From Chitinophaga pinensis (GTDB lineage: Bacteria > Bacteroidota > Bacteroidia > Chitinophagales > CAMDFR01), in contig CAMART010000026.1 of assembly GCA_945860705.1 (NCBI GenBank), forward strand, positions 1 to 42,202: a DNA stretch of 42,202 nucleotides, in the 5' to 3' direction. Both the position numbers and the translations under genes were made by a program. Position 1 is the first letter of the stretch, and every line of letters begins with the position of its first letter. The notes beneath the pieces are model-generated. The model ran no database searches and had not been told where the DNA came from. It saw only the letters and a list, made by a program, of their open reading frames with translations. Shown piece after piece: positions 18,377 through 25,402 of this stretch.

Positions 18377-18859
18377 TTAAAATATTTTTAACTCTTTTAA
18401 ATTGACAACATACTGATCTTCCATTGGAACTTTGATGGGAATTCCTGCTTTTTTAATTTGTATGAATCCTTTATAGTTAATTACTGCATTTTTATTTGAA
18501 AAAAGCTTCATTACATTTTTTAATACTAAACTCAGTTTATCATCTGTTCTTATCATTACTACTAAAGGAATATCAAATGAACTTTCTTTAGGTACTTTTA
18601 TAGGGTTTGCTTGATTTATATTTCCAATTTTTGTACTATCTAAATACACATCTGCATATGTATTTGTCAGCATCACTCCTACTTTGTTTGGATTGTAAAA
18701 TTGTGCTTTTGAGGTGACTTTCAAATAACCTTCACTCGCTTTTTCTATTTTCCAATCTTTCATTTTTACAAACTCCGGATCTTTTATCTCCATACAAGAA
18801 CCAGACATCATGATAAATGATATGGTGACAACTGTAATAAAATATATTAACTTCTTCAT
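18377..18859 (-). CDS. LEA type 2-like lipoprotein
   Basis: A 160-residue envelope protein of unknown role. A hydrophobic signal (MKKLIYFITVVTISFIMMSG) runs into SGSC, a lipobox-like site. The body resembles bacterial LEA-2/Why domains: alternating beta strands with a TSKAQFYNPNKVGVMLTN element (an N-P-N turn), YADVYLDSTKIG, and IPLVVMIRTDD. The upstream neighbour has the same plan (VFTNPNAESIGLNEMYFDV), so they look like tandem paralogs six bases apart in one operon. LEA-2 function in bacteria is not settled. An alternative is a generic lipoprotein with an Ig-like fold. Confidence 0.75.
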   Translation of the reverse strand: MKKLIYFITVVTISFIMMSGSCMEIKDPEFVKMKDWKIEKASEGYLKVTSKAQFYNPNKVGVMLTNTYADVYLDSTKIGNINQANPIKVPKESSFDIPLVVMIRTDDKLSLVLKNVMKLFSNKNAVINYKGFIQIKKAGIPIKVPMEDQYVVNLKELKIF

Positions 18860-18865
18860 TTTATA

Positions 18866-19420
18866 TTATGCATTTATTTCTTTAAGTGCTTTACGCTTAG
18901 TCTCTTCTAGTTTTTTATTTTCTTTTTCTAATTTCTTCTGTTCTTTTTTCTCTTGTTTGATTTCTTCTTTAGATTTTTCTGAATCATTTGTATCTATTTT
19001 AGAATTAGGATTTATCATTTTTCTTTCATCAAAACTTAATGAAATAGTTTCGTTTTTTATTTTTCCATTTATATAGCCTTTCAATTCTAGCTCTATTTCT
19101 TCTACTTTTGAGTCATATTCATCATTATTTACTTCTATATAAAATGGTAAACTTATTTGACCTTGACCAGCTATGATAGCATCCGTTTTTTTTGTAAAAG
19201 AACCGACATCATTACCATTAAAAAAAACATCAAAATACATTTCATTTAAACCAATTGATTCTGCATTAGGATTAGTAAAAACTAAAGTACCATTTACTTT
19301 AGTAAATTTATTTTTAATATTGATTTTAGTAGATGATATTTCTTTTAATACTGGTTTTTCATAGCTACTGCATGATGTAAATGAAACTACAACTAAAAGA
19401 AAGAAAATGATTTTTTTCAT
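18866..19420 (-). CDS. LEA type 2-like lipoprotein with Lys/Glu-rich tail
   Basis: A 184-residue protein with a lipoprotein signal (MKKIIFFLLVVVSFTSCSS, lipobox FTSC) and an LEA-2-like domain at about residues 25-125 (VNGTLVFTNPNAESIGLNEM, VFFNGNDVGSF, ISLPFYIEV). The final 50 residues, from about 135, are highly charged Lys/Glu with heptad-like spacing (EEIKQEKKEQKKLEKENKK) and are probably a single helix or coiled coil. The gene six bases downstream encodes a paralog without the tail. A TAAATTTG box at 19442-19449 may drive the pair. The tail could contact peptidoglycan or a partner, but this is unproven. Confidence 0.75.
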   Translation of the reverse strand: MKKIIFFLLVVVSFTSCSSYEKPVLKEISSTKINIKNKFTKVNGTLVFTNPNAESIGLNEMYFDVFFNGNDVGSFTKKTDAIIAGQGQISLPFYIEVNNDEYDSKVEEIELELKGYINGKIKNETISLSFDERKMINPNSKIDTNDSEKSKEEIKQEKKEQKKLEKENKKLEETKRKALKEINA

Positions 19421-19441
19421 AGATTATATATTTTGATTATA

Positions 19442-19449
19442 CAAATTTA
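19442..19449 (-). promoter_or_regulatory. Possible -7 box for the LEA-2 lipoprotein pair
   Basis: The minus strand reads TAAATTTG, a TAnnTTTG match 21 bases before the start at 19420, in the short gap after the L,D-transpeptidase stop. AT-rich context makes chance matches likely. Confidence 0.35.
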
Positions 19450-19460
19450 TTAAAAATTTT

Positions 19461-19979
19461 TTAAGGTTTTATGACAATTTCAGTGCCGACTTTTACAGAG
19501 CGCCATATTTCATCCATTTCTTTGTTAGTGACACCTATACATCCATTTGTCCAATCATACCATCTATGAAACTTGCCTGCATATTTTATAGAATTTGGTA
19601 ATCCATGAATCATGATATCGCCTCCAGGATTCCTATAATTAGAAGTCGCATATGATTTATCACTAGAATTTGGATAAGAAATATGCATAGACAAATACGC
19701 CATGCTTTTATCATTTTTATAATCTATAATGTATTTTCCTTCTGGTGTTTTTTCATCACCTTGTTCATGTTTATGTCCTGTAGGATTTGCACCCATACTT
19801 ATCTTATATGCTTTACCTAATTTATTACCATCATACAAATACATTTTATGCTTGCTTTTTTCTACAATTATTTTTGTAGTAATAAAATCTTTTGCTAATG
19901 TTTTTTCAGGGTATACATAGTATATAATTAATGCAATAAAAAAAACACAGAATAGCAAAAAAGAATATTTGTATTTCAT
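19461..19979 (-). CDS. L,D-transpeptidase (YkuD domain)
   Basis: Periplasmic cysteine transpeptidase that forms 3-3 peptidoglycan crosslinks or attaches proteins to the wall. From the ATG at 19979 the protein has an N-terminal membrane anchor (MKYKYSFLLFCVFFIALII), then the YkuD domain. It includes IIVEKSKHKMYLYDG at the start, the HGLPNS motif with the conserved His, and the catalytic WTNGCIGVTN motif with the active-site Cys. The reading frame is open 11 codons further upstream, but the later Met gives a clean positive-then-hydrophobic signal and is preferred. The protein is short (172 residues) with no extra peptidoglycan-binding domain. Confidence 0.92.
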   Translation of the reverse strand: MKYKYSFLLFCVFFIALIIYYVYPEKTLAKDFITTKIIVEKSKHKMYLYDGNKLGKAYKISMGANPTGHKHEQGDEKTPEGKYIIDYKNDKSMAYLSMHISYPNSSDKSYATSNYRNPGGDIMIHGLPNSIKYAGKFHRWYDWTNGCIGVTNKEMDEIWRSVKVGTEIVIKP

Positions 19980-20029
19980 AGGAATTGAATATTGTGAGAT
20001 AAAAATAAGCATACAAAAACAATCTTAAG

Positions 20030-20037
20030 TATCTTTG
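20030..20037 (+). promoter_or_regulatory. Bacteroidota -7 box for the miaE operon
   Basis: TATCTTTG, a full TAnnTTTG match, lies 23 bases before the miaE ATG in the 81-base gap shared with the divergent L,D-transpeptidase gene. No good -33 box was found. Confidence 0.5.
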
Positions 20038-20060
20038 TTTAGTCAAAAATTGTTAAATAT

Positions 20061-20642
20061 ATGTACGGACTCAAACTACCTACAGACCCACGTTGGGCAG
20101 ACTTAGCTTCTATTAGTATAGAAGATTTGCTTACAGATCATGCATATTGTGAGCAAAAAGCTGCTTCTAATGGTATCAGTATTATTCAAAATTTTCCAGA
20201 ATTGGAAGAGCTTGTAGAAGAAGTAATGCCTCTTGTGACTGAAGAATGGGGGCATTTTAAAATGGTAATGGAGCATATCAAAAAACGCGATTTGAAACTC
20301 GGTAAAAAACGTAAAGACGTATATGTAAATGAGCTTAGAAAATTTGCTATAAAAGGAGGTTCTAGAGAGACTATGCTTCTAGAAACTCTACTCACTTCTG
20401 CAATGATAGAAGCAAGAAGTTGTGAGCGTTTTAGAGTACTTTCATTAGGTTTAAAAGATGAAGAATTAAGAGCTTTTTACAAAAATTTAATGGTAAGTGA
20501 AGCTGGACATTATAAAATGTTTTTAGATTTAGCTATAAGATATGTAGGAAAAGAAAAAGCACTAAAAAGATGGGATGAATATTTAATAGGTGAAGCTGAA
20601 ATTATGAAGCAAATGGAAGTAAGAGGTGATAGAATACATTAA
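20061..20642 (+). CDS. miaE: tRNA-(ms2io6A)-hydroxylase
   Basis: Di-iron monooxygenase that hydroxylates the isopentenyl group of ms2i6A37 in tRNAs reading UNN codons. The 193-residue length fits. The ferritin-like four-helix bundle supplies iron ligands visible as Glu/His pairs: the DHAYCEQKAA helix, TEEWGHFKMV, MIEARSCERF and VSEAGHYKMF. The opening LKLPTDPRWADLA is characteristic of MiaE. It is the first gene of a plus-strand run; the GNAT gene follows after three bases and a PaaK-like ligase one base later. Its substrate would come from MiaA/MiaB, which are not in this window. Confidence 0.95.
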   Translation: MYGLKLPTDPRWADLASISIEDLLTDHAYCEQKAASNGISIIQNFPELEELVEEVMPLVTEEWGHFKMVMEHIKKRDLKLGKKRKDVYVNELRKFAIKGGSRETMLLETLLTSAMIEARSCERFRVLSLGLKDEELRAFYKNLMVSEAGHYKMFLDLAIRYVGKEKALKRWDEYLIGEAEIMKQMEVRGDRIH

Positions 20643-20645
20643 TAT

Positions 20646-21239
20646 ATGAATAATGAATTTATACAATTAGAAAATGATTTAGTATTACTTCGACCACTTC
20701 AAAAAAGTGACATTGATAATTTACTAGATATAGCTTTACAAAAAGAGTTGTGGGATACTGCAATAAATAGAATAAATGATAAAGATGATTTAATAAAATA
20801 CTTTGACATAGCGCTCTCTGAAAAAGAAAAAGGTTTATCCTACCCTTTTGTAATAGTAGAAAAAAAAACAAATAAGTATGTTGGAAGTACTAGGTATGGC
20901 AATATCTCACTTGAAAATAAACGATTAGAAATTGGATGGACATGGTTAGGTAAGGAATTCCAAAGAACTGGTATAAATATATCATGTAAATATTTGCTTT
21001 TGAAATACGCTTTTGAAGATTTACAATTTAATAGAGTTGAATTTAAAACGGATGTTATAAATATTGCTTCTAGAAATGCCATTGAAAACTTAGGAGCAAG
21101 TGTAGAAGGTATTTTTAGACAACATATAATAACTCAAGAAGGAAGAATTAGAGATACAATTTACTATAGCATTTTATATTATGAATGGAATATAATAAAA
21201 TTAGAATTGTTGAAAAAAATGAATAAATACTTAAGATAA
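20646..21239 (+). CDS. GNAT family N-acetyltransferase, RimJ/RimL-like
   Basis: Acetyl-CoA-dependent acetyltransferase of unknown substrate. The 197 residues follow the RimJ/RimL layout: the opening ENDLVLLRPLQKSDIDNLLD, a central strand GSTRYGNISLENKRLEIGWT, the acetyl-CoA region around WLGKEFQRTGINISCKYLLL, NRVEFKTDVINIASRNAIEN and LGASVEGIFRQH. The canonical Q/RxxGxG/A loop is replaced by QRTGIN, as in other Bacteroidota members of this subgroup. It is sandwiched between miaE and a PaaK-like ligase with gaps of three and one base, so it is almost certainly cotranscribed. Protein, small-molecule or antibiotic acetylation cannot be distinguished. Confidence 0.87.
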   Translation: MNNEFIQLENDLVLLRPLQKSDIDNLLDIALQKELWDTAINRINDKDDLIKYFDIALSEKEKGLSYPFVIVEKKTNKYVGSTRYGNISLENKRLEIGWTWLGKEFQRTGINISCKYLLLKYAFEDLQFNRVEFKTDVINIASRNAIENLGASVEGIFRQHIITQEGRIRDTIYYSILYYEWNIIKLELLKKMNKYLR

Positions 21240-21240
21240 T

Positions 21241-22551
21241 ATGTGGTCTATTAATGAAAACATTGCTAATAAAAATAGAAATGATATTGAAGAATTTCAG
21301 TACAATAAATTGATTGAAACACTCAACTATCTTAAGAACAAATCACCATATTATCAAAAATTATTTACTGATAATGACATTACTATTAGTAAATTAAAAT
21401 CATTAAAAGATATATCAAATCTTCCAATAACTACTAAAGAAGATTTAGCAAAATACAATCAAGATTTTATATGTATACCTCCAAGAGAAATCATTGATTA
21501 TATCACTACATCAGGTACTGTAGGCGACCCTGTGACACTTATTATGAATGATGCAGACCTGAATAGACTTGCATATAACGAATATATTTCATTCAAAAAT
21601 GCTGGATGTACTGCTGACGATATCATACAACTGATGACTACAATTGATAAAAGATTTATGGCTGGACTTGCTTATTTTCTTGGTGCACGTATGCTCGGAG
21701 CAGGTGTTATTCGAGTTGGTGCTGGTATGCCAGAGCTTCAGTGGGATTCTATTATACGCATGAAACCAACGGTGCTAGTAGCTGTACCTTCGTTTATTTT
21801 GAAGTTAATAGACTATGCAGAAAAAAATAATATTGATTATAAAAACAGTTCTATAAAAAAAGCAATTTGTATTGGTGAGCCATTAAGAAATAATGATTTT
21901 AGTTTAAATACTTTAGGGCAAAAAATAAACGATAAATGGAAAATAAAATTATTTAGTACCTACGCTTCTACTGAGATGGCAACCGCTTTTACAGAATGTG
22001 AATATAGTTGTGGAGGACATCAAATACCAGACTTGATAATTACAGAATTTTTAGATGAAAATAGCAAGCCCGTAAAAAGTGGTGAAGCTGGGGAAGTAAC
22101 AATAACTACTATAGGTGTAGAAGGCATGCCCCTGCTTAGATATAAGACTGGTGATGTGGTGATACATTATGACGAGCCTTGTAAATGTGGAAGAAACACA
22201 ACAAGACTTGGACCCATCATTGGTAGAAAAAATCAAATGATTAAATATAAAGGCACTACTATTTTCCCTTCTACAATTTATGATGTATTGAATAGCATTG
22301 CGGAGATTCATTCCTACCTGATTGAAATAAGCACCAATAATATCGGCACTGATGATGTACTCATAAAAGTTTCTACAAAAATGGATGTAAGTCAAACATT
22401 TGAAAAAGAACTGAAAGATCATTTTCGTGCAAAGCTACGTGTAGCACCTAATATTGAGATATGTTCAAAAGAAATACTTCATGCTATTCAATTCAATGAG
22501 ACTTTGAGAAAGCCCATTTTATTTATAGATAAAAGAACAGAAAGTAACTAA
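21241..22551 (+). CDS. Adenylate-forming enzyme, phenylacetate-CoA ligase (PaaK) family
   Basis: Activates a carboxylic acid as an acyl-AMP and probably joins it to CoA. Motifs in order: the nucleotide loop TTSGTVGDPV (about 97-106), YASTEMA (about 241), LRYKTGDVV with the ribose-binding Asp (about 300), GRKNQMIKYKGTTIFP at the hinge (about 330), and a small C-terminal domain ending in RKPILFID. CEYSCGG and CKCGRNT supply Cys pairs like the zinc-binding site of some PaaK-family proteins. At 436 residues it is normal for PaaK. It lies one base after the GNAT gene and ends convergently with kdsB, sharing bases CTAA. The true substrate is unknown; no paa catabolic genes are present. Confidence 0.87.
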   Translation: MWSINENIANKNRNDIEEFQYNKLIETLNYLKNKSPYYQKLFTDNDITISKLKSLKDISNLPITTKEDLAKYNQDFICIPPREIIDYITTSGTVGDPVTLIMNDADLNRLAYNEYISFKNAGCTADDIIQLMTTIDKRFMAGLAYFLGARMLGAGVIRVGAGMPELQWDSIIRMKPTVLVAVPSFILKLIDYAEKNNIDYKNSSIKKAICIGEPLRNNDFSLNTLGQKINDKWKIKLFSTYASTEMATAFTECEYSCGGHQIPDLIITEFLDENSKPVKSGEAGEVTITTIGVEGMPLLRYKTGDVVIHYDEPCKCGRNTTRLGPIIGRKNQMIKYKGTTIFPSTIYDVLNSIAEIHSYLIEISTNNIGTDDVLIKVSTKMDVSQTFEKELKDHFRAKLRVAPNIEICSKEILHAIQFNETLRKPILFIDKRTESN

Positions 22552-23270
22552 AAATATTTTTTAAGTAATCTTTCTAAATCTTCTGGAGTATCTATACTAT
22601 CTGCTTCAAGTGTTGTTTCTACTAATTGTATTTTATATCCATTTTCTAGCCATCTTAGTTGTTCTAGACTTTCAATTTGTTCTAGTTTTGAAGGTTTAAG
22701 ATGTACCAATTCTTTTATACAATTAGTTCTGAAAGCATAGATACCAATATGTTTGAAAAAATCAAAACCATCAATTTCATTTCTAGTATAAGGAATTGCA
22801 CTTCTGCTAAAATAGATTGCTTGATGATTTATATCTTTTACAACTTTGATAATATTCGGATTTTGTAAATAATTTTTATCTTTTATTTTTTTTATCAATG
22901 TAGCAATCACTGTTTCCTTTTTATCAAATGCTTTTATTACTTCATCAAGCATCGCTGGGTCTACAAATGGCTCATCTCCTTGTATATTTACTACTATATC
23001 GTACTCATCATTTAGTAGACTTATTACTTCTGCACATCTTTCGGTACCATTGTTATGATTGATTGAAGTCATCAATACTTCAGCATCAAAACCTACTGCA
23101 TGCTTATATATTCGTTCATCATCTGTTGCAATAATTATTTTATCAAAGCTAGTTTTTATTGCTTGTTCGTAAACTCGTTGAATCATTGTCTTACCATGTA
23201 TTTCCACCAATGGTTTTGCTGGAAATCTAGTGGATGCATATCTTGCAGGTATTATTCCTATAACTTTCAT
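22548..23270 (-). CDS. kdsB: 3-deoxy-manno-octulosonate cytidylyltransferase
   Basis: Activates KDO as CMP-KDO for lipopolysaccharide inner core synthesis in the cytoplasm. From the ATG at 23270 the protein starts MKVIGIIPARYASTRFPAKP, the nucleotide-binding signature of the family. It continues with IIATDDERIY, NNGTERCAEVI, and VNIQGDEPFVDP, whose acidic residues bind Mg. The C-terminus holds IESLEQLRWLENGY and ADSIDTPEDLER. The corrected length of 240 residues is near the usual 245-250. The 18 upstream codons that are open do not resemble the family. The gene implies an outer membrane with KDO-containing LPS, which fits the ligase-like protein at 8651-9856. Confidence 0.95.
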   Translation of the reverse strand: MKVIGIIPARYASTRFPAKPLVEIHGKTMIQRVYEQAIKTSFDKIIIATDDERIYKHAVGFDAEVLMTSINHNNGTERCAEVISLLNDEYDIVVNIQGDEPFVDPAMLDEVIKAFDKKETVIATLIKKIKDKNYLQNPNIIKVVKDINHQAIYFSRSAIPYTRNEIDGFDFFKHIGIYAFRTNCIKELVHLKPSKLEQIESLEQLRWLENGYKIQLVETTLEADSIDTPEDLERLLKKYF

Positions 23271-23379
23271 AAATAGTAAAATTTCAAGTAGTAAATATAG
23301 CGTACAAAATATTAGACTATTCACATTTTTATCATTTTTATATAGGATACTTTACTACTCTATAAATCAAAGCTGGTAT

Positions 23380-23387
23380 TAGTTTTG
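23380..23387 (+). promoter_or_regulatory. Bacteroidota -7 box for the LysM protein gene
   Basis: TAGTTTTG followed by C, a full TAnnTTTG match, lies 27 bases before the ATG at 23415. This position also argues against the upstream in-frame start at 23385. Confidence 0.5.
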
Positions 23388-23414
23388 CATTGTAATTATT
23401 TAAAAAATTATCTA

Positions 23415-24290
23415 ATGAGAAATTTATTATTTATAAGCTTGCTATTTTGCTTTATCAATTCATTTGCACTTCAAAATTTATATACAAAGCATACGGTAAG
23501 TCAAGGTGAAACGGTTTATTCTATTTCAAAACAATACGGAGTATCTATTGAAGATATAAAAAAAATGAATCCAGGTGTAGATATCAGTAAGGTAAAAATT
23601 GGCGAAACGCTCAATATTCCTTTATTAGAAAAAGGGGCTACTTCTACTAGTGCATCTACCCCACCAGTAAAAGTCAATAATACGAGTACACAAAAATATC
23701 ATACTGTGAAATCAGGAGAATCGCTTTATTATATTGCCAAAAAATATGGTGTAACATTGGCAGATTTGAACAAATGGAATAGTATATCAAATAATGCTAT
23801 AAAAATAGGGCAAGTCCTAAAAGTGAGCGAAACTACTGCTACTACTAACTCTACTCCTATTGTGAAAGTAGCTAAACCGACAAATATAGACGAAGATGTC
23901 ACTGATCCTACTACTAGAATGAACACTAATAAAACTACAACGACTACTGAAATAAAAAGTACAACTATAAATCCCACTACTACAACTAAAACTACTAATG
24001 TAGCTAGTGAATACAAAACAATTACTTCATCAAAAATAAGCAAAGGAATTGGTACAAGTATGCTTGTAGATAGCGATAATGAAAATAAAAATGTGATGTT
24101 TTCTGGTGCACCAATTGGAACAATGGTTACTGTAAAAAATCTAATGAATGGGAAAACCATTACTGCTAAAGTAATAGGAAAAATACCGAGCTTAGATGTA
24201 AATAAAGACATATTGGTAAAACTATCTTCAAATGCATATAAAGAACTTGGCGTAGAATCTGATAAATTTTTAGTAGAAGTGAGTTACTAG
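23415..24290 (+). CDS. Secreted LysM-repeat protein with C-terminal RlpA-like barrel
   Basis: Probable periplasmic or outer-membrane-associated peptidoglycan-binding protein. A signal peptide (MRNLLFISLLFCFINSFA) is followed by two LysM domains: one around residues 25-70 (KHTVSQGETVYSISKQYGV) and one around 95-140 (YHTVKSGESLYYIAKKYGV). A Thr/Lys-rich linker of about 60 residues leads to a C-terminal domain (GIGTSMLVDSDNENKNVMF, APIGTMVTVKNLMNGKTITA) like the double-psi beta-barrel of RlpA-type proteins. The start at 23415 gives the cleanest signal peptide. The barrel lacks an obvious lytic catalytic set, so an enzymatic role is not claimed. A strong terminator follows. Confidence 0.87.
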   Translation: MRNLLFISLLFCFINSFALQNLYTKHTVSQGETVYSISKQYGVSIEDIKKMNPGVDISKVKIGETLNIPLLEKGATSTSASTPPVKVNNTSTQKYHTVKSGESLYYIAKKYGVTLADLNKWNSISNNAIKIGQVLKVSETTATTNSTPIVKVAKPTNIDEDVTDPTTRMNTNKTTTTTEIKSTTINPTTTTKTTNVASEYKTITSSKISKGIGTSMLVDSDNENKNVMFSGAPIGTMVTVKNLMNGKTITAKVIGKIPSLDVNKDILVKLSSNAYKELGVESDKFLVEVSY

Positions 24291-24310
24291 AATAGGGGAT
24301 AAATAAAATA

Positions 24311-24343
24311 AAAAAAGCAGATTCAATATGAATCTGCTTTTTT
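24311..24343. terminator. Bidirectional terminator between the LysM gene and tRNA-Gln
   Basis: A perfect hairpin, AAAGCAGATTC-AATAT-GAATCTGCTTT, is flanked by A runs on the left and T runs on the right. It can therefore stop transcription of the plus-strand LysM gene and of the minus-strand tRNA. Confidence 0.9.
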
Positions 24344-24344
24344 G

Positions 24345-24416
24345 TTGCCCTATTAGGACTCGAACCTAAACATACGGTACCAAAAACCGCTGTCCTGCCA
24401 ATTAGACGATAGGGCA
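24345..24416 (-). tRNA. tRNA-Gln, anticodon UUG
   Basis: Read on the minus strand, the 72 bases fold as a complete cloverleaf. The acceptor TGCCCTA pairs with TAGGGCA. The D-stem is GTC/GAC with a TCTAATTGGCAG loop region. The anticodon stem GCGGT/ACCGT encloses TTTTGGT, giving anticodon TTG. The T-arm is TTAGG-TTCGAGT-CCTAA. The discriminator is A, and CCA is not encoded (the next bases are CAA). A TAGCTTTG box sits 12 bases upstream and a strong hairpin terminator immediately downstream, so it is a monocistronic tRNA gene. Confidence 0.97.
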
Positions 24417-24428
24417 ATTTTGAGGTTG

Positions 24429-24436
24429 CAAAGCTA
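24429..24436 (-). promoter_or_regulatory. Bacteroidota -7 box for tRNA-Gln
   Basis: The minus strand reads TAGCTTTG, a full TAnnTTTG match 12 bases before the mature 5' end. That places initiation just upstream of the tRNA. Confidence 0.6.
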
Positions 24437-24510
24437 AAGACTTTTATTCAAAACTAAAAATATTTTTTTAAGAATATATATTGGAGATAATTTTAGTAAA
24501 CTTGCAAACG

Positions 24511-25311
24511 ATGAATAACTATTTTAAAGACAAAGTAATATGGATAACTGGCGCTTCAGCTGGTATTGGAGAGCAATTGAGCATACAACTATCTCAATTA
24601 GGCGCTAAACTCATACTTTCTGCTCGCAGAGAAGAAGAGCTCAAAAAGGTAGCTAGCAAATGTGTGAATAGTGAATCGATACTGATTTTACCAATAGATT
24701 TAGCCAAAATCGAAAATACAGATTCTTATATTAAAACTATACAGACAAAATATAATACTATCGATATTCTCATCAATAACGCAGGTGTAAGCCAAAAAAG
24801 TATGGCATTGCAAACTGATATTTCTATAGATAGAATGTTTATGGAAGTGAATTTTATGAGTGGAGTGATGCTTACAAAAGCAGTATTACCGATTATGCAT
24901 AAAAACAAATCGGGTCATATAGTTGCTGTATCGAGCATTTTAGGTGATTTTGGATTAGCCTTACATAGTACTTATAGTGCAGCAAAACATGCCACCAATG
25001 CATTTTATGAAAGCTTAAGGGAAGAATTAAACGAAGAACAGATAGCTGTAACGGTGATTAGTCCTGGATTTATCAAAACGGATGTTGCGCTCAATGCAAT
25101 AACACATCAAGGAATTCCATATAATGTAAATAGTCCTGCACAAGAAAAAGGAATGGAAGCAAGAGTTTGTGCTTCAAAAATCATCAAAGCTATAGCCTCT
25201 AAAAAACGAAAAAAATATATTGGAGGTATGGAATTACTAATGGTACCTATTCATCACTACACTCCTCGCCTATTCTATTGGCTAATGAAAAAAATGAGTA
25301 AGAAAAACTAA
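24511..25311 (+). CDS. SDR family NAD(P)-dependent oxidoreductase (DHRS7-like), copy 1
   Basis: Classical short-chain dehydrogenase/reductase acting on an unknown alcohol or carbonyl compound. From the ATG at 24511 the 266-residue product shows the cofactor motif TGASAGIG (about 14-21), NNAG (about 88-91), the catalytic Ser in VAVSSILGD, and YSAAK with the Tyr-Lys pair. PGFIKTDVA follows in the substrate-side loop. The C-terminus is hydrophobic and basic (HYTPRLFYWLMKKMSKK), possibly membrane-associating. A start at TTG 24481 is open but lacks homology-like sequence. A close paralog lies at 29741-30529 and shares the KxxIWITGAS opening. A TAAACTTG near-box ends only six bases before the ATG. 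Confidence 0.9.
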   Translation: MNNYFKDKVIWITGASAGIGEQLSIQLSQLGAKLILSARREEELKKVASKCVNSESILILPIDLAKIENTDSYIKTIQTKYNTIDILINNAGVSQKSMALQTDISIDRMFMEVNFMSGVMLTKAVLPIMHKNKSGHIVAVSSILGDFGLALHSTYSAAKHATNAFYESLREELNEEQIAVTVISPGFIKTDVALNAITHQGIPYNVNSPAQEKGMEARVCASKIIKAIASKKRKKYIGGMELLMVPIHHYTPRLFYWLMKKMSKKN

Positions 25312-25328
25312 TTAAGAATTAAGAATTA

Positions 25329-25390
25329 GTAATTAGTAATTTGTAATTTGTAATTTGTAATTTGTAATTTGTAATTTGTAATTTGTAATT
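25329..25390. repeat. Heptanucleotide tandem repeat (GTAATTT)n
   Basis: Seven exact consecutive copies of GTAATTT run from 25336 to 25384, with a partial copy to 25390 and a degenerate GTAATTA copy at 25329-25335. The bases just before (TAAGAATTAAGAATTAGTAATTA) look like decayed units of the same pattern. The array lies in the gap between convergent genes, the SDR and the secreted esterase. Confidence 0.97.
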
Positions 25391-25402
25391 AAAATATAAT
25401 TC

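Noticed and set aside
20646-22551. Phenylacetate degradation genes
   Set aside because: Only a PaaK-family enzyme is present; no paaABCDE or ring-cleavage genes, so the pathway name is not supported.
24166-24417. Minus-strand 83-residue frame across tRNA-Gln
   Set aside because: It runs through the tRNA, the terminator and the LysM gene antisense; it is a by-product of open frames in those sequences.
25329-25390. CRISPR array
   Set aside because: The units are seven bases with no spacers between them, so this is a simple tandem repeat.
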